Positions 25,307 through 38,619 of a stretch of DNA of 64,000 bases are shown here, piece by piece; within the stretch, counting starts at the first letter, position 1, and every line of letters begins with the position of its first letter. The notes below the pieces were generated by a model. The model was not told the origin of the DNA. It ran no database searches and worked only from the letters and a program-made list of their open reading frames with translations. A program made the translations under genes and the position numbers. Origin of the DNA: Euwallacea fornicatus (lineage: Eukaryota > Arthropoda > Insecta > Coleoptera > Curculionidae); NCBI RefSeq assembly GCF_040115645.1, contig NC_089575.1:1426001-1490000 (forward strand). Direction: 5' to 3'.

Positions 25307-26329
25307 GGTATACAAATCGGAGATTTTAAAGACTTTCCAATAAATTTTCGACATTTTTGACACCTAAACGGCTTTTAAATCCTATTTTAGGTCCTTTTTA
25401 TGCCCGTAGAAGCTTTTATACACTTTCGCAAGTTCGTGACGATAAGGATTACTCGAATACCATTTTCGATTTTATATTATTTAAGCCGTTTGATATGTCA
25501 CACTAAAATTGTAATTTTAGAATATTCCTTATCAGCTCATTCATCAAAAATTAAGTTCATTTTTGGTATGTCCTTAAGATCGTAGGTTCTACTGAAATTT
25601 CAGTAGTCTTGTACCCTTTATTAAAACAGTACGTCGCTCGTTTTAAATAGAGAATGTTGATCATTGTTCGGTAAGTATAGAAGCAATACATGTTAATTGG
25701 GAATTTTGCTTGATTGAAGTTGAATTGAGTCTAACGCCCTCGCAAGATCTACTTAAAAGTTTATTGTCTCTTCTACTGAAAATTTGAAGTTCCCGAAATT
25801 CTACTTTATTGCATAAGTTATTATCAACGTCTGGTGAAAAGATTCTTGCAATGATAATCTTCAGGTACGACAATATAAAAAAAAACATTAATAATTCTCA
25901 AAATTAATCACTAGATTAGTCGTGTTCAAAAAATGTTCATCTTTTTATTAAATACTGTTCAAGTTGAGTTTATCAGTCACCTCATTGCCTAACACATTTA
26001 TTTATAGGTTCAGTTTGTAGTATTTTTTTCATAGTCTTCTTATCTACATCCTTTGTTGACATTTAATTGATTCGTTTTTCACTAAAAAAATATCTTGTAA
26101 CTCGATCTGCTACAGGGGTCAATTTTATCAGGCGGGTACATAATGTTAGATTGTTCTTTATCTATTAATTAATGTATGTTAAATAATACAGTGCCATTAG
26201 AAGTGGACTTGAAGTAAATCGATACACGAGGATAATCCCAGAAGTACTCGACTTGGCATATAAATGGCGATTTTTTTTGTTAAAAATTTGTAATACAAAG
26301 ACCTAACCCAAGCTCAGGTCTAACGTTTC

Positions 26330-28560
26330 AGGGAGTCACGTTGATTCGTGTTTGTTTCGGGGCCGGTTTTAGTGAGTGCTTTTAGAGAACTTGTGAACGT
26401 GGAAAAAACTGCTCGTGGATGTCTAATTCAATACTTTCATTCGAAAGACGTTTATTCCATTCAACATCAAAGCGGAGTTCGATTCTACTCTGGAAGAGTC
26501 TGGTCCTTCGTCAACAACTTGAAATATTGGAGGACAGAGTTCAATCGCGGTCGTATCAGCTGTCAAGACGAACTTTGCAGTGGTGGACCCAACGACACTC
26601 AAGATTTAATCACTTGAAAACTTGTGATAAAAATCCGCAAAACTGTACTAGAAAATGGACATTTCAAAGAGTACAAGGTGTTCGGATTTGGAGTGTTTTG
26701 ATAGGAAAATCCCATTTTCCGGCTAGATTGGGAACAACTAGCATACATGCCTCGATTTTTGAAAGAATGTTAAAGGCGAAAACCGTATTTCGATATCTTT
26801 ACGGTCCGCGCCGCTAGAGGGCTTTTTTCAAATTTGGACTATTTCCAATGTTTCTCATAACTTTTTTATTTAGGACAATACTGAAGTAAAATAGAAACGT
26901 TCTCGAGGCACTTTTTCGATGCGATTGCAGTGGCGTGCTTAGTTTTTTGCTGCAGCGTACAATTTTGTCAAAAACTGACATAACTTTTACTTTAAATGAA
27001 TATCACAGTCGGCTATAATTTCAGAAAAATGTCCATTTTAAACCACTTTCAACTATGTCTGCAGTTATTTACGAAAATATGCGATATGTTTGGATCTTTT
27101 AAAACTTTTCTAATGACGTTTAGTTCTTCAATTTTGTTATATTCATTTAAATTGTAGTGTTGTGGCCTACACTTGTTAAAGCTTCCGTGATTCTGTAAAT
27201 TATTTTTTAATTACTTAAACAGTCTTCTATCCGGTTGTTGTCGCTCAGGATAGGTGTGAAACTATAACTCACAGACTGTTTGTTGGTTTTGGTCTGACGT
27301 TATAAAACACTTTATCAGTTATTACTTGAAAAATCGAGACCAAATCACCACCGAAAAAGAAAAACTTTGACGCAAAGATTAAAGCAAGTAAAATAAATAA
27401 TGTTACCTGGACAGTTGATGCGGACGCCAACTTAAATCTAAACATATTTACATAGTTGAAAATGATTCGAAATGGACATATTTTTGAAGTCATAATCGAC
27501 TGGGATTTTCATTTAAAATAAAAAAAATTAGATCTGTTTTTGAACAAGCGGTACGCTGTAGCAAAAAACTAAGCACGCCACTGGAATCACATCGAAAAAG
27601 TGCCTGAAGGGTGTTTTTATTTTATTTCAATATTGTCCTAAACGAAAACGTTATGAGAAATTTCCAAAATGGTCGAAATTTGAAAAACGTCCTTCAGCGC
27701 TATGAAAAAATATCGAAATGCTATTTTTGCCATTGATATTTTCTCGAAAACCGAGCTTTTGACATGTGTGCTGGTTTTTCCCTATCTAGCCGGAAAATGG
27801 GATTTTCCTGTCAAAACACTCCAAATCCGAACACCCTGTACGTTGAATTTTTACCGATTATTTGGATATGAGAGAGCTGTGCACAAGGTGGGTGCAGCCA
27901 TCCCTCACAATGGAACAAACACGGTGCCGTGAGGACATTTCAAGAGGGTGTTTGGTAAAGTTTCGCAACAATAAAGTCGAGTTTTCGCGTCAATTCACAA
28001 TCATGGATGCAACGTGAGTGCATCGTTTCACACGTGAGACGAAAGAGCAATCAAAACAATGTACTCATAGGAGATGATCGGCTCCAAAGAAAGCGAGAAC
28101 CACTCCATCAGCAGAAAAGGTGATGGGGTCAATTTTTTTATATGCACGTGGGATAATTTGTATTGATTATCCCCATAAAGGAAAAACAACAAAGGAGGAA
28201 TATTATACGCATTTGTTTCAGCGTTTGCGCGAAGAAATTAGGGAAAAGCGACCGCATTTGGCAAAAAAGAAAGTCTTGTTTCGTCCAAGCAACGCATCAG
28301 TCCACATTTGCGTCATTGCGATGACCGAAATCAATCAACTTCGTTTCGAACTTTTTCCTCATCAATCCTATTCGCCAGATTTAGCGTCCTCAGACTATTT
28401 TTTTATCTCCACACTTGAAAAGACGGTTCAGGCTAAGGAAAATTGTCGACAATGTAGAGGTGGAGTCCGAGGTTGATGCTTATTTTTGAACATTTCTAGC
28501 TTTTTACTGTAAACAGGGTAGAGAAAACATAGAACATTGCTGGAAAAGGTGTGTCAATCA
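26330..28560 (+). pseudogene. Degenerate mariner-type transposase, split by a foldback insertion
   Basis: Remnant of a Tc1/mariner transposon on the plus strand. The N-terminal part (about 26348-26610) has the mariner helix-turn-helix signature, with residues such as FNRGRISCQDELCSGGPND. After the insertion (26674-27838) come a decayed segment (about 27860-27900, VGAAIPHN) matching the family's WVPHNLT region, a TWVH catalytic segment (about 28005-28035), then about 28120-28450 with AGKVMxS-like, EEYYTHLFQRLREEI, KKVLFRPSNASVH and SYSPDLASSDYFF. Frameshifts and stops separate the pieces. The usual second catalytic Asp (D-N-A-P) is changed to S-N-A-S. The copy cannot encode an active enzyme. 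Terminal repeats were not located with confidence, so ends are approximate. Confidence 0.82.
26674..27838. mobile_element. 1,165-bp foldback/MITE element inserted in the mariner copy
   Basis: Left arm 26674-26960 and right arm 27551-27838 are inverted copies of about 287 bases. The ends read CAAGGTGTTCGGATTTGG and CCAAATCCGAACACCCTG, and the inner limits are GCAGCGTAC and GTACGCTGT. A TA dinucleotide flanks both sides (26672-26673 and 27839-27840), as expected of Tc1/mariner-class insertion. The central 590 bp is AT-rich with no transposase motif, so the element is non-autonomous. It interrupts the mariner pseudogene and is therefore younger than it. The arms differ at scattered positions, so the insertion is not very recent. 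Confidence 0.85.
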
Positions 28561-31500
28561 GTAAAAATTCATGTTGAGAAATAATGTAATATTTTCCAAA
28601 ATTTTGTTATGCTGTAGGTGTCAGGGCGGGTACTTGCGGGACTATCCTCGTTGCGCGGACTGCAGCTGGTCGGCATTTTGCTGCTCCTTGTCTTTCATGT
28701 GAATGTCTCCTACCTGAATCTATGTAGTAAAACCATACAACATGAAGGTTACTGCACTTTGTGTGAAAAATCGAATGGTTCTAGTGCAACAATTTACCTT
28801 TTGAATACGGGGAAAACTTAAATGTGCGATCTTCATGAAACCTCACTCACGGCTTACATAAAGAAGGCAATAAGGAGAGCTCCGTTAACAGTGTCCCCGT
28901 GCGTAAAATGGTTCAAATGCCATGTGTTTAAAATATTCACAAATTTTATTGGGTCAAAGAACGATACTTTTCCCACATCACTACTCAATTAGGTCTTCAA
29001 GCACCATAAAGTCTAGACTGATAGTGATGACTAAATGTTTGTTTAAAACCATATTAAAAAAGTTACATCATCTTAGAACTACTGAAAGGAGTACCTTTTT
29101 ATCTCTCTCGCCCAGACCGCCCAGACACGTTATCCCTGGATGATTTATTAAAAGCCGCTTATGGATTAGAACTTTATCTGTTTAGTATTAAATCTTAATT
29201 TGTCAAGAATTATTGTTAATTGGGATTACTGAATAAAAACTACTACTAGTTGATGTTCATGATTCATATTTAGTAAGTACATTCGTGTCTGTAATTGGGG
29301 TGCGATTCAGTGATGTTGCCAGTCATAAAAATCACCATCAAAACAAGGATGTTTATTTAAACGTTAACATTATTTAAACTCTCTGCTTGGACGATGTAGG
29401 GAAAAGTCCATCAGTAGTTAGTCATAAGAATTGTTTAAATATCTAAATGTGCCTTAAAGCAAAATTCAGTGATTATTGGTAAGTACGTTTTATCCCGATT
29501 CTCAGAAATTATATTTATTAATGCTCTTATCAGTTTTCAGTTTTAAATTACACAAAATTTACATATATATATATATCATTAATTCTCGTTATTTTGTTCA
29601 TCAAACAAACTTCTTCGCCGGCTGCTTCTTTCTCACTGCCATTACCGCGTCCTTGAGAAGTTGCAAAAAAAAATAATGGTAATTAAAATGGTAAAAGGCA
29701 GGTATTATGCTGTGACGCCGAACCGACCGCAGATCGACAGTTCAAATATAGTTTAGTTTGTTGAAAAACTCCTAGAAAAGTTGTTAAGGAGCCCAAACCG
29801 CCAAATCGGTAACAGGTCTTTTAGATGTTAATTGCATGGGTTTGTCACGAAAACGCCTTATTAATTTTGACGGCAACGCTGAAATTTAAGTATTATCCCC
29901 ATGGAAATTGCAGCCCTGTTAAACCCTAATGCTTGGGAATATTCCGTGAGCTAAAATACCAAAGAGCAGCTGTTTAAAACTTAAATTTCCACATTTCATT
30001 AAGTTACGCCCTGCTAAAAGTTCAGAGTTACTAATTAATTAATTACGTGCCGTTAAAATTGTAACTTGAAAGTCAAAAATGAGGTTTGAAAAACATTTTA
30101 ATTGAATTTGCACAGTTTTGGACCACTGCGTGACGCAGCAGGGCCGGCGGACCCAGAGCCATCTTTTTGAGATTTGAAGAATTTGATGTTAATACGAACA
30201 TCATTTATTCGCCAAATTATCAAGAAATCCATACATGAAAGCATTTAATTGATTAATTAAATTTTCGGCATCACATACGTTCTAACTAGACCCCTAATTA
30301 CTCGTTTTATGCATGCCAAAAGGGATATTTAATGAAAGCTGCAAATTTTAACGCCCAAATAATAAAAGAAAAATCGTTTTTATCCCATTAATGCGCAATA
30401 ATTCCACATAATGTTTAAAAATTAATGAATTCCAAATAACAATGCATTGATAATAAAAACAATACACGCACCTGCAAATCGCTTGTATTGCAAGACCTGG
30501 TACTCTTAATACCACAACAATGCCCCGATATCTACAAGATAGATGAATATCATACGTTTGCTTGCCTCCATTACAATGCTAGCAGTTCACTCGACCAGCC
30601 CTTATCAGTATTCAGTTGAATCAGAAAAAAATTTAATAATTGAATTTTGATTTTCTTATCGTACTTATTTTTCTGCTTTTTATCACACACCACTCTAGAA
30701 GATCATTCGCGTCCGCGGCATTACAGACGGTGGTTCATCCTGTTCCTGCCCTTGTGATCCTAACCCTTAGCTGTGATATAGTTTGCGGGTGTTCAAGGGG
30801 TTTGTTCCTTGTTTGTGATCTTATTTTTAGGGGTTGTTTTTTGCTATTGGCCTGGAGGAGTTTCGATACTAACATGTATGTCGGAAGGTAGGTTGAGCTT
30901 GGTTAAGCGTAATAGGGCAAAGTATTGTGATTGTTCCGTCTAAATTGATATTGATAGGGAATTAATCTTAAGAGAATTAGATCTTTTATATTTGGGATAT
31001 TATTTTTGATTGCTAGGAGAGGCAAGTTAATAACTCGGATGGGTGCTATAAAAATGTCTGGTTGCGGTATATTTTACTTCATGATCCAAACACCCAAATG
31101 ATGATTGCACTTATGAGATTAGGAGCCATGTTCTTGACCTGCTGATAATTTTATGGTTTCGTTTCTTTAACAGGAACTTATACGTGTCTCCTCGTTAAAG
31201 TTCGTTAGTTGGGCTGTTAAAAATTAATAATATAATTTTTGAAAGAGTTGAGTCACCAATATGATTCACATTCTTACTCTATATACAGTGTGCGTCAAAA
31301 CCAATTTTTGATAAAGTCACCAATTTCTCTGAGTGTGTGAATTTATGGTCTACCCATATGAGTAAACAGTAAATAGGTGAGAGATTTACAATGTCTAGGG
31401 GCTGTCGACGGTGACTATTTTTGAACAAGTAGAACGATCTTGATGTTTGCTCACAATACGTAAAATGTGTGGAGTAAAAATATATTTTTATCAATTTTTT

Positions 31501-32212
31501 TAGCAGATTTTTTTACTCTCACTAAATAACGTTCCATTCTTTATTAGGTATACAGTGTGTTAGCACTAGCCCAACCATAGGAAAACCCATGTAAATTTCA
31601 ATACCATCTACTATTAAGTTTCTTGTTTGTTTGGGGGCAAAATTGTATTAGACTTTTTTAAAGTTTTTTTTTATGAGGAACTGGCACGTAAAATATTAAA
31701 AATGTTCTTCGCACCATTCGTGAGATATCAAAAAAACAGAACTTTTCTAAAATCTGAAAACTTATAATGCTATCTGATATTTTTCTCAATCAAAGAATTA
31801 GCAACAAAAGAATGAATTTGATAGTATTAGCAAACAACACGTGTATGTAAAATGTTATTTTGTCATAATCTCGTGAGCATCGTTGGAAATCCAATTTCAT
31901 TAGACAATATCATCCCAGTCACATTGGTAAGCTGAATTTGAAGTTAAAGTGCAGTTTCCCAATAAGGGTTAAAGTCTAGGACCATAATAATTCTTGCTTA
32001 TCGACCTCTATGAATTCATTTCATAAAGATAATTTTTGCGTTATCGCATAACTTATTATAACACTAAACAATTAGGAACGATCCTGTTATTATCCAATGT
32101 CATTAGTAATAATTTATAGATTATTATGTGTTGGTCACTTTTATTGACCAAATTGATGTTAAAACATTGTTTGACTAAGTAATACTCATTTTCGTCCGTT
32201 CGTTTCAGCGAT
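28561..32212. other. Intergenic region upstream of Acsl
   Basis: No firm gene. At 28618-28700 an acceptor-like TGCTGTAG precedes a GC-richer open stretch with a hydrophobic run (LVGILLLLVFHV); it may be an orphan exon or chance. A short (AT)n run lies near 29562-29575. A GC-richer block at 30690-30887 ends in a donor (GGAAG|GTAGGT) and may be the non-coding first exon of Acsl. TATACAGTGTG motifs near 31280 and 31549 resemble transposon ends. Confidence 0.4.
30600..30887 (+). promoter_or_regulatory. Candidate promoter and 5' UTR exon of Acsl
   Basis: The Acsl initiation codon sits four bases after a splice acceptor (TTTCAG|CGAT at 32208/32209), so its transcript must begin upstream. The best candidate is a GC-richer, CpG-bearing block ending in GGAAG|GTAGGT at 30887/30888. 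Two copies of the arthropod initiator-like TCAGT occur at about 30605 and 30612. The open frame across the block is not needed for this role. Evidence is signal-based only. Confidence 0.33.
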
Positions 32213-35200
32213 ATGGAGGGTTTCGGTTTCACCCTGGCACTGGGTGCTATAAAGCTTCTAGCCTTCGTCTACGACCTCCTCACATTCCCGATCTACATAC
32301 TCCTCCAAAGGCCTTGGCAGCAGAGACAACATGCGAGGAAGATCAAGGTCAGGATTGATTTTTCAGAATTTGAGCCCTGATCCGTTTATTAATCCATCAG
32401 ATCAGGCTTATGCATGTTAGAAATGTGCATTATGATGTCTTAAATATCCTAAATTAGAATGTGCATTGTTGATTAAAAAGTTGAGTTGTTGATTATTCCT
32501 CTAGTTACGGTATAAAATTTGAAGCTCTAGAGATAATCAACAAAGCAACCTCCTACTCTCTTTAATTGTTTAGTGTTCAATGGGGTTTTCGTGCTGTTTA
32601 ATAACATTTACATTGAATATGAATTAGTTTTCCGCTATTAATAATAGTAGAAGCAAAAAATGCGGTAGTTTCGAATGTGTATGGCCTTGAACGCTTGTTC
32701 AGATTCTTGCAATGTCACCATGTAGTTTACAAATCAGATCACATTATGTTGCCTCTTTGGCTCCCACTTTCATGTCTCCTAGAGTTTTAATTTTAATGTA
32801 AGATTCTTCACATCATTCCTACGATCATACATAAGCAGATAAGAGGGTTGTATACAACCTAGTGATTATCGCTCTCTCATCTGCTAATAATGAAAGATCA
32901 TTATTCCGCAAGTAATGGAAGCAATTTGAATTTAATCGATTCTTAGGTAATAATAGCAATAATTAGATTAATTTTTTTATAATTGGTAATATCAAGGCCA
33001 TGCTTAAAGCATTCATTTCCATCTGCACAGACCAAAAAATGATCCTCTGTAGTGCTTGTGGTGTTGGCTTGTTCACATGTCCGCCATGTCCTTAACCGAT
33101 TTCTTTATAGGGTTTTATTGTATTGACCGAACGTGAAGGTAATAAGAAAGACGATGTTGCCATTGAAATGAAGGAATTGTCTAACCAATTCGTAGAGACT
33201 CCTCCTACGATTAATAAAAATACTTATAAGGTATAATAAGACGGTAAAAATTGCAGGAAATGTTGTTTGGTAAATGGCCCTCCGAATTGTTTATTTAATT
33301 CATACGTATTTGTATACATAAATGAGGCGAATTGCATAAGATATAAGGTCGCTGATGTTACCCAAAGTTCATGAAAACATTAATGACAGCCTATCATGTT
33401 TTCTAATTTTAGGTTTTATTTGCCAATTACGCGACATTAATCACAATATTTTTCATAATTCCTGGTAATCACACTACTACCAAATTAGGTTAATGAATGA
33501 TAATGATAAGAATATGTCCCAAGATAGAATACCTTTCGCATGCGATTTTGCATGTATGCTCTTCCTTGTCACATGTATTTTAATTACTATCTGATTCTGA
33601 TCTGAGAGATAGTAATTTGTATTATTTTTTCTGATAGGCTCAACCGATTAATCAAGACACCAAGAGCATCACGTATAGGTCAACCATGCAGCCCGGTCCT
33701 CTGCACATTGCCCTTCTCCGTGATAAAATCGACACCATGTATAAGCTGTTGGGATTTGTTAATAAGAAGTATCCCAACAAGAGGTGTTTGGGTACTAGGG
33801 AGATTTTTGGAGAAGAAGATGAGGTGCAGTCCAATGGAAGAGTATTCAAGAAGGTATGAGGTTTTGTAGATTTTCTTCGGAAATTGAAATGGTGGCACCT
33901 ACACAAGGTGATGCAAATTCGAGTTTTATTTAGGAAACTCGGAAAATATAAGAGATAGCACACAGCCTGAGTTAAAGTCTCAGTTCACAAAAATTCCACT
34001 GGTTCCAGCCGAATATGTAGGAAAACCCAAAAATCGCAAAAAAATGTTTTTATTGTTTCTTGACATTGTTTTAATAGTAATAACACATTTCTTCACTTGT
34101 GAAAAAGCAACATTAAACTGTATATATATCATACTCTATCGTTACGATTTGTGGACACAATGGTGAATGATCGTAACGCTTAAGTTCCCTAAAACTTATT
34201 CGACGTTGTTCTCTGGTTTTCTCGATTTTGCTTCGTTGCATTTTCCAGTTAGACTTCTTTAGTCTTTAGGACCAAAAGACCATTTTCGTTTCAGTTAGAA
34301 AGAACATAATTCATTTAGAAACATTCTCTACTTCACATTGATGCAGTCCTTAAGATCATTTTAAATTGGGCAAATAATTTTTATTGGCTCATACATTGAA
34401 GAAATCTCAAGACATTCTTATTTCTAACAATGGCACCACTGCAATGTTTTCGCTTTAGAGCCCTTTGTTGTTGATTGTCTCAACTCGCTGTATCTATTTA
34501 TAGGCCGTGTTGCCACGTCCAATTTCTCACCCCTAACTCAACATCTTTTCTTTTTGCTCAAATATATTCTATACTTTTTTTATAATGAGTTTTTGCATCT
34601 TTAGAAGAAAATCTGATAATATATCTTGATCGTAATAATTAAAAAAAAAAACATCATGTATATTATAACGTACGTGGTAGTTCAAACTGGAGCCAAACAA
34701 TATTTGTTGACCCGAGATCTATAGATTTTGAGATGTAAAGGATTTGGAAAAATCATCTTTATTAGGTGTTATTTCACCACAAATTCTAAAGCAAATAATC
34801 AAATTTAATCCTCCGCAAATTCTCGCAAAACATTGATTTTTTTCGCTCTTTTAAGTTTAATATGGGCGATTACCGTTGGAAAACCTATTCCGAAGTAGAT
34901 ATACTGGCTAGGAACTTCGGTAAGGGACTCAGAGAGCTCGGATGCAAGCCCAAGGAGAACGTGGTGATTTTCGCGGAAACTCGGGCCGAATGGATGATTG
35001 CCGCGCACGGACTATTTAAACAAAACATTCCCTTAGTCACTATTTACGCCACGTTAGGTGAGTTCATACATACAATAACTAGATCAAGAATTTGCACTGA
35101 TAATGCTTTATAGGTGACGAAGCCATAGCTCACGGTATTAATGAGACTGAAGTAACAACAGTGATCACATCTTATGAGCTGATGCCCAAGTTCAAAAAAG

Positions 35201-37628
35201 TCCTGGCTCTCACTCCCAAGGTGAAGAATCTTGTTTATATGGAAGATCAGCTGAAAGATTTGGAGAAAACGGGGTATCCGGATGGAACAAACATCATCAG
35301 TTTTACTGATATATTGAAGAAGGGAAGAAATTCTGAATATGGTAAGTATTAGATTTATACGTTTTGGGAAATGGAGCAATTTAATGTGAAATTTGTAAAA
35401 ACTAATAACTTCCTGGCATGTATTTTGGACAAGTTTCTCCCGAGACCAATACGTTTAAATGCAAGTTCGCGGAGAAAAATACAACAACAAATCACGTATT
35501 TTAGTGGATTTTTAAGTGAGAGATCTGTAAGTTAATTTAACTAACTTAAATTTTCAGCCGACACTCCTCCAGACACTAATGACACCGCAATTCTCATGTA
35601 CACAAGCGGCTCCACGGGTGTACCCAAGGGAGTGATAATTTTGCACAAGAACTTAATCGCCACGCTCAAGGCCTTTTGCGACGCCACTGACATTTATGAG
35701 GAGGACGTTATGATTGGATTTTTGCCTTTAGGTGACTTTTCAAAAATATTGACCAGTTACGATAAATAAATGGGGTCTTTATTTCAGCTCATGTGTTTGA
35801 ATTGTTGGTCGAAACTGTTTGCCTTTGTGCCGGTGTTCCTATCGGGTATTCAAGCGCTTTAACCATGATCGACTCGGCCAGTAAAATAAAAAAAGGCACC
35901 AAGGGAGACGCCTCAGTTCTACAACCAACTTGCATGACCAGTGTTCCGGTAAATATTCCTCAACAAAAAGTTTAAAACTGTGCTTTTACAGATAACCAAT
36001 TTTTTCAGTTAATTTTGGATAGGATTGCCAAAACTATCCAAGACAGGGTCAGCAAGAGCAGCGACTTCAAGAAATTGCTTTTCAAGTTCTCTTATGATTA
36101 CAAAAGAAAGTGGATAAGAAGAGGTTATGATACTCCTCTTATTAACAAGTGAGATATTATTAATATGTAACGAAATGTTTTTGACATTGTTTCCTCATTT
36201 AGGATCATTTTTGCACCTATTCGTCAATTAATGGGAGGATGTGTGAGGCTGATTATCTCCGGAGGAGCTCCTTTATCCCCAGAAACTCACGAACAAATTA
36301 ATAATTGTCTGTGCGTGACGATTCTGCAGGGCTACGGATTGACCGAAACTACCTCCTGTGCATGCGTACAAGACTGTGAGTAGTTTCAATAATCCTCGAT
36401 ATTTTCATTATGCATCTTATTTCAGTTTTTGATAAGTCTTTTGGACGAGTCGGGGCTCCTACTACAATATGCGAAATTAAGATAATTAACTGGGAAGAAG
36501 GCAACTATAGGGTAACGGATAAGCCCTATCCTCGCGGAGAAATATTAGTAGGAGGAGACAACGTTAGTGCCGGGTAAGAGCTTTATTATTCGAAATAAAG
36601 AAATGTGGGACATTTTCTTTTGTTTAGATACTATAAATTGCCAGATAAGACCAACGAAGACTTTTTAGAAGCTGATGGAAAAAGGTGGTTCAGAACTGGG
36701 GATATTGGTGAAGTGCATGATGATGGAGTTGCCACTATTATCGGTAAGTTACAGAATATAATTAGAACGGTAGTAAAAATGTTTATTACATATATTTTAT
36801 TCAAAATTTTCCTAGCAAGTGTGCAAAACCTTCAGTTTATAAGAATTATTTTACTATTTTGTATTTTTTTTTAATCCCAGAAAATCCACAATAAATGTTG
36901 ATTTATGGTGTAATTAACAAATATATTGAATAAAGAGGACACAAATTACCCAAAGGACCCCTGAAGTTACTATAACTGGATATGATGCTCATTTACTTAT
37001 TTTAACATCAGTCTGTTTCCTCTCTGTTAACGAAGATTGGAACCATTTTTGTATATGTATTAGCATTTATTACTAATTCCGACAATTATTTATAAATCAG
37101 TAAATTATTGTAACAACCTTCGTAACGTTTTTATGCAGATCGCAAAAAAGATTTGGTAAAATTACAAGCTGGCGAATACGTCTCATTGGGCAAAGTAGAG
37201 TCGCAGCTAAAAACTTGTCCTTTGGTGGACAACATCTGCGTTTACGGTGAATCGACCAAACAGTATTGCGTAGCTTTGGTGGTGCCCAACCAACCCAACC
37301 TTACAGAACTGGCGAATAAAATCGGACTTGGAGACAAGAACTTCGAAGAACTATGCGAAAATCCAGAAATTGAAAAGGCGGTATTAAAGGAGTTGGGTGA
37401 TCATGGAAAACGAGGTACATTTACAATTTTCTCGGGGGAGATCTTTTAATTGTATTATTTACTTGTTACACAGGAAAATTGGAAAAGTTCGAAATTCCTC
37501 ATGCAGTGAAACTGGTAGCCGAAGTATGGTCCCCCGATATGGGTCTGGTTACTGCCGCATTTAAGATCAAAAGAAAAGACATACAGGACCGGTATCAGTG
37601 CGACCTCAGGAGGATGTACGCATCTTGA
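32213..37628 (+). CDS. Acsl: Long-chain-fatty-acid--CoA ligase, ACSL3/4 type
   Basis: Activates long-chain fatty acids to acyl-CoA with ATP for lipid synthesis and membrane remodelling, on ER and related membranes. Constitutive exons: 32213-32347, 33638-33853, 34856-35057, 35114-35341, 35558-35731, 35788-35948, 36009-36148, 36203-36375, 36426-36573, 36628-36743, 37139-37414 and 37474-37628; all phases agree and give 707 residues, the usual size of ACSL4-type enzymes. Exon 1 carries an N-terminal membrane anchor (FTLALGAIKLLAFVYDLLTF). The AMP-binding P-loop is MYTSGSTGVPKG, followed by QGYGLTET, the TGDIG motif and the ACSL signature around DRKKDLVKLQAGEYVSLGKV. All catalytic motifs appear intact. 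An extra in-phase exon at 33111-33230 may add 40 residues. The fly Acsl gene is the likely orthologue. Confidence 0.96.
33111..33230 (+). CDS. Acsl: Candidate 40-residue cassette exon of Acsl
   Basis: Flanked by acceptor TTTATAG and donor AAG|GTATAA, exactly 120 bases, open in the one frame that matches phase 0 on both sides. It would encode a charged segment beginning GFIVLTEREGNKKDD and ending TINKNTYK, between the membrane anchor (ending ARKIK) and the conserved cytosolic domain (starting AQPINQDTK). Skipping it joins those exons cleanly, so inclusion is probably optional. No family motif lies in it. Confidence 0.55.
33854..34855 (+). other. Acsl intron of about 1.0 kb
   Basis: AT-rich intron between KK and FNMGDYRW codons. 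No exon-like segment recognised. Confidence 0.6.
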
Positions 37629-38619
37629 GAAAAGCAAAGACCTAACGTCATTAGGACTTTCTCTTATACTCTGCAGATATTAATGTGTCAGAAGAGCAGC
37701 GATTTTGTCATAAGTTGTACGAGCATATCGATGCAACTGAATCTATAATAATATACGTATTATTTACTACTTTATTTTAATGCTGAAGTACTAAACTCCT
37801 TTTAATTAACTGAGACAGCTCTAAAATTTCATTCAGGGATGAACCAGCAATGAAGATTTACTGATTTGAAAAATATATATTTTTTTCTTTTAATTTTTGT
37901 TCAACTGTGTTTGTTAGATTTTCTTAAGACTGTAGGTAGCTTCTTATATTTCAGTTTAATCGCATACTTCAATATGCAAAGGCACATTAATTAAAACTCG
38001 GGTTAACGCACTTCTTTAAGAGAGATTATTACTAGTAAAGAATGTTCTATGCTTGTCGAGCAATCGCCAAGTACTTAAAAATTAAGTTTTTTAGAAAGAA
38101 TGCCTGTGAATATTTTTTAAATTGTAAATATTTGGTAATTTTATTTATAGCCGTTTAACTTTAACTTGTATGTATTTATTTGAAGTAAACAAATTGGCAA
38201 AAGTTGTATACTATTTCTGACTCCTATGGGAAAGAATTGCAGAAGGGGGAAGATTGTATTAGAACAAAGAAGGGCATTTTTAAGAAATCGAGTTGTTGTC
38301 GACTGAACACATGTGCCTATCTTCCTGTATCTGAAACCCGTCATAGATCTCACAATCCTCTTCTACAGTGAGAATTGCCCTACATATCCCTGCAGGATGT
38401 TCTTAGCCCAAGATAACAAAATATGTAAATGAAACAATGTAAAGAATAAGCATATCTGATATCACAAAACACTATGGGATTTCTCGAGTGTGTAGATTTT
38501 TAAAAAAATTCTGCACAAAGCATTCAAATACTTTTCGATACCAAAGAGTCCGTTGATTTCACAAGTGTTACTGTTCGAGATCGCACAAGATACACACCAC
38601 TCTTTCAGTTAAGTTATTT

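Larger units (their letters stand above)
22581..26330. other. AT-rich intergenic DNA with foldback repeats
   Basis: No gene recognised over about 3.7 kb. It holds two interleaved inverted-repeat pairs (23556-24556, listed separately) and an uninterrupted run of 24 T at 25283-25306. The run could be a microsatellite or, on the minus strand, the poly(A) tail of a retroposed sequence. No matching retrocopy was identified next to it. Confidence 0.5.

Noticed and set aside
29555..29580. Short (AT)n run
   Set aside because: Ordinary microsatellite.
30640..30891. 83-codon frame with hydrophobic stretches
   Set aside because: More likely a non-coding first exon of Acsl; the hydrophobicity follows T-rich sequence and no family matches.
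36605..36874. 89-codon frame overlapping an Acsl exon
   Set aside because: It runs from intron sequence through the exon into the next intron; only 36628-36743 is coding.
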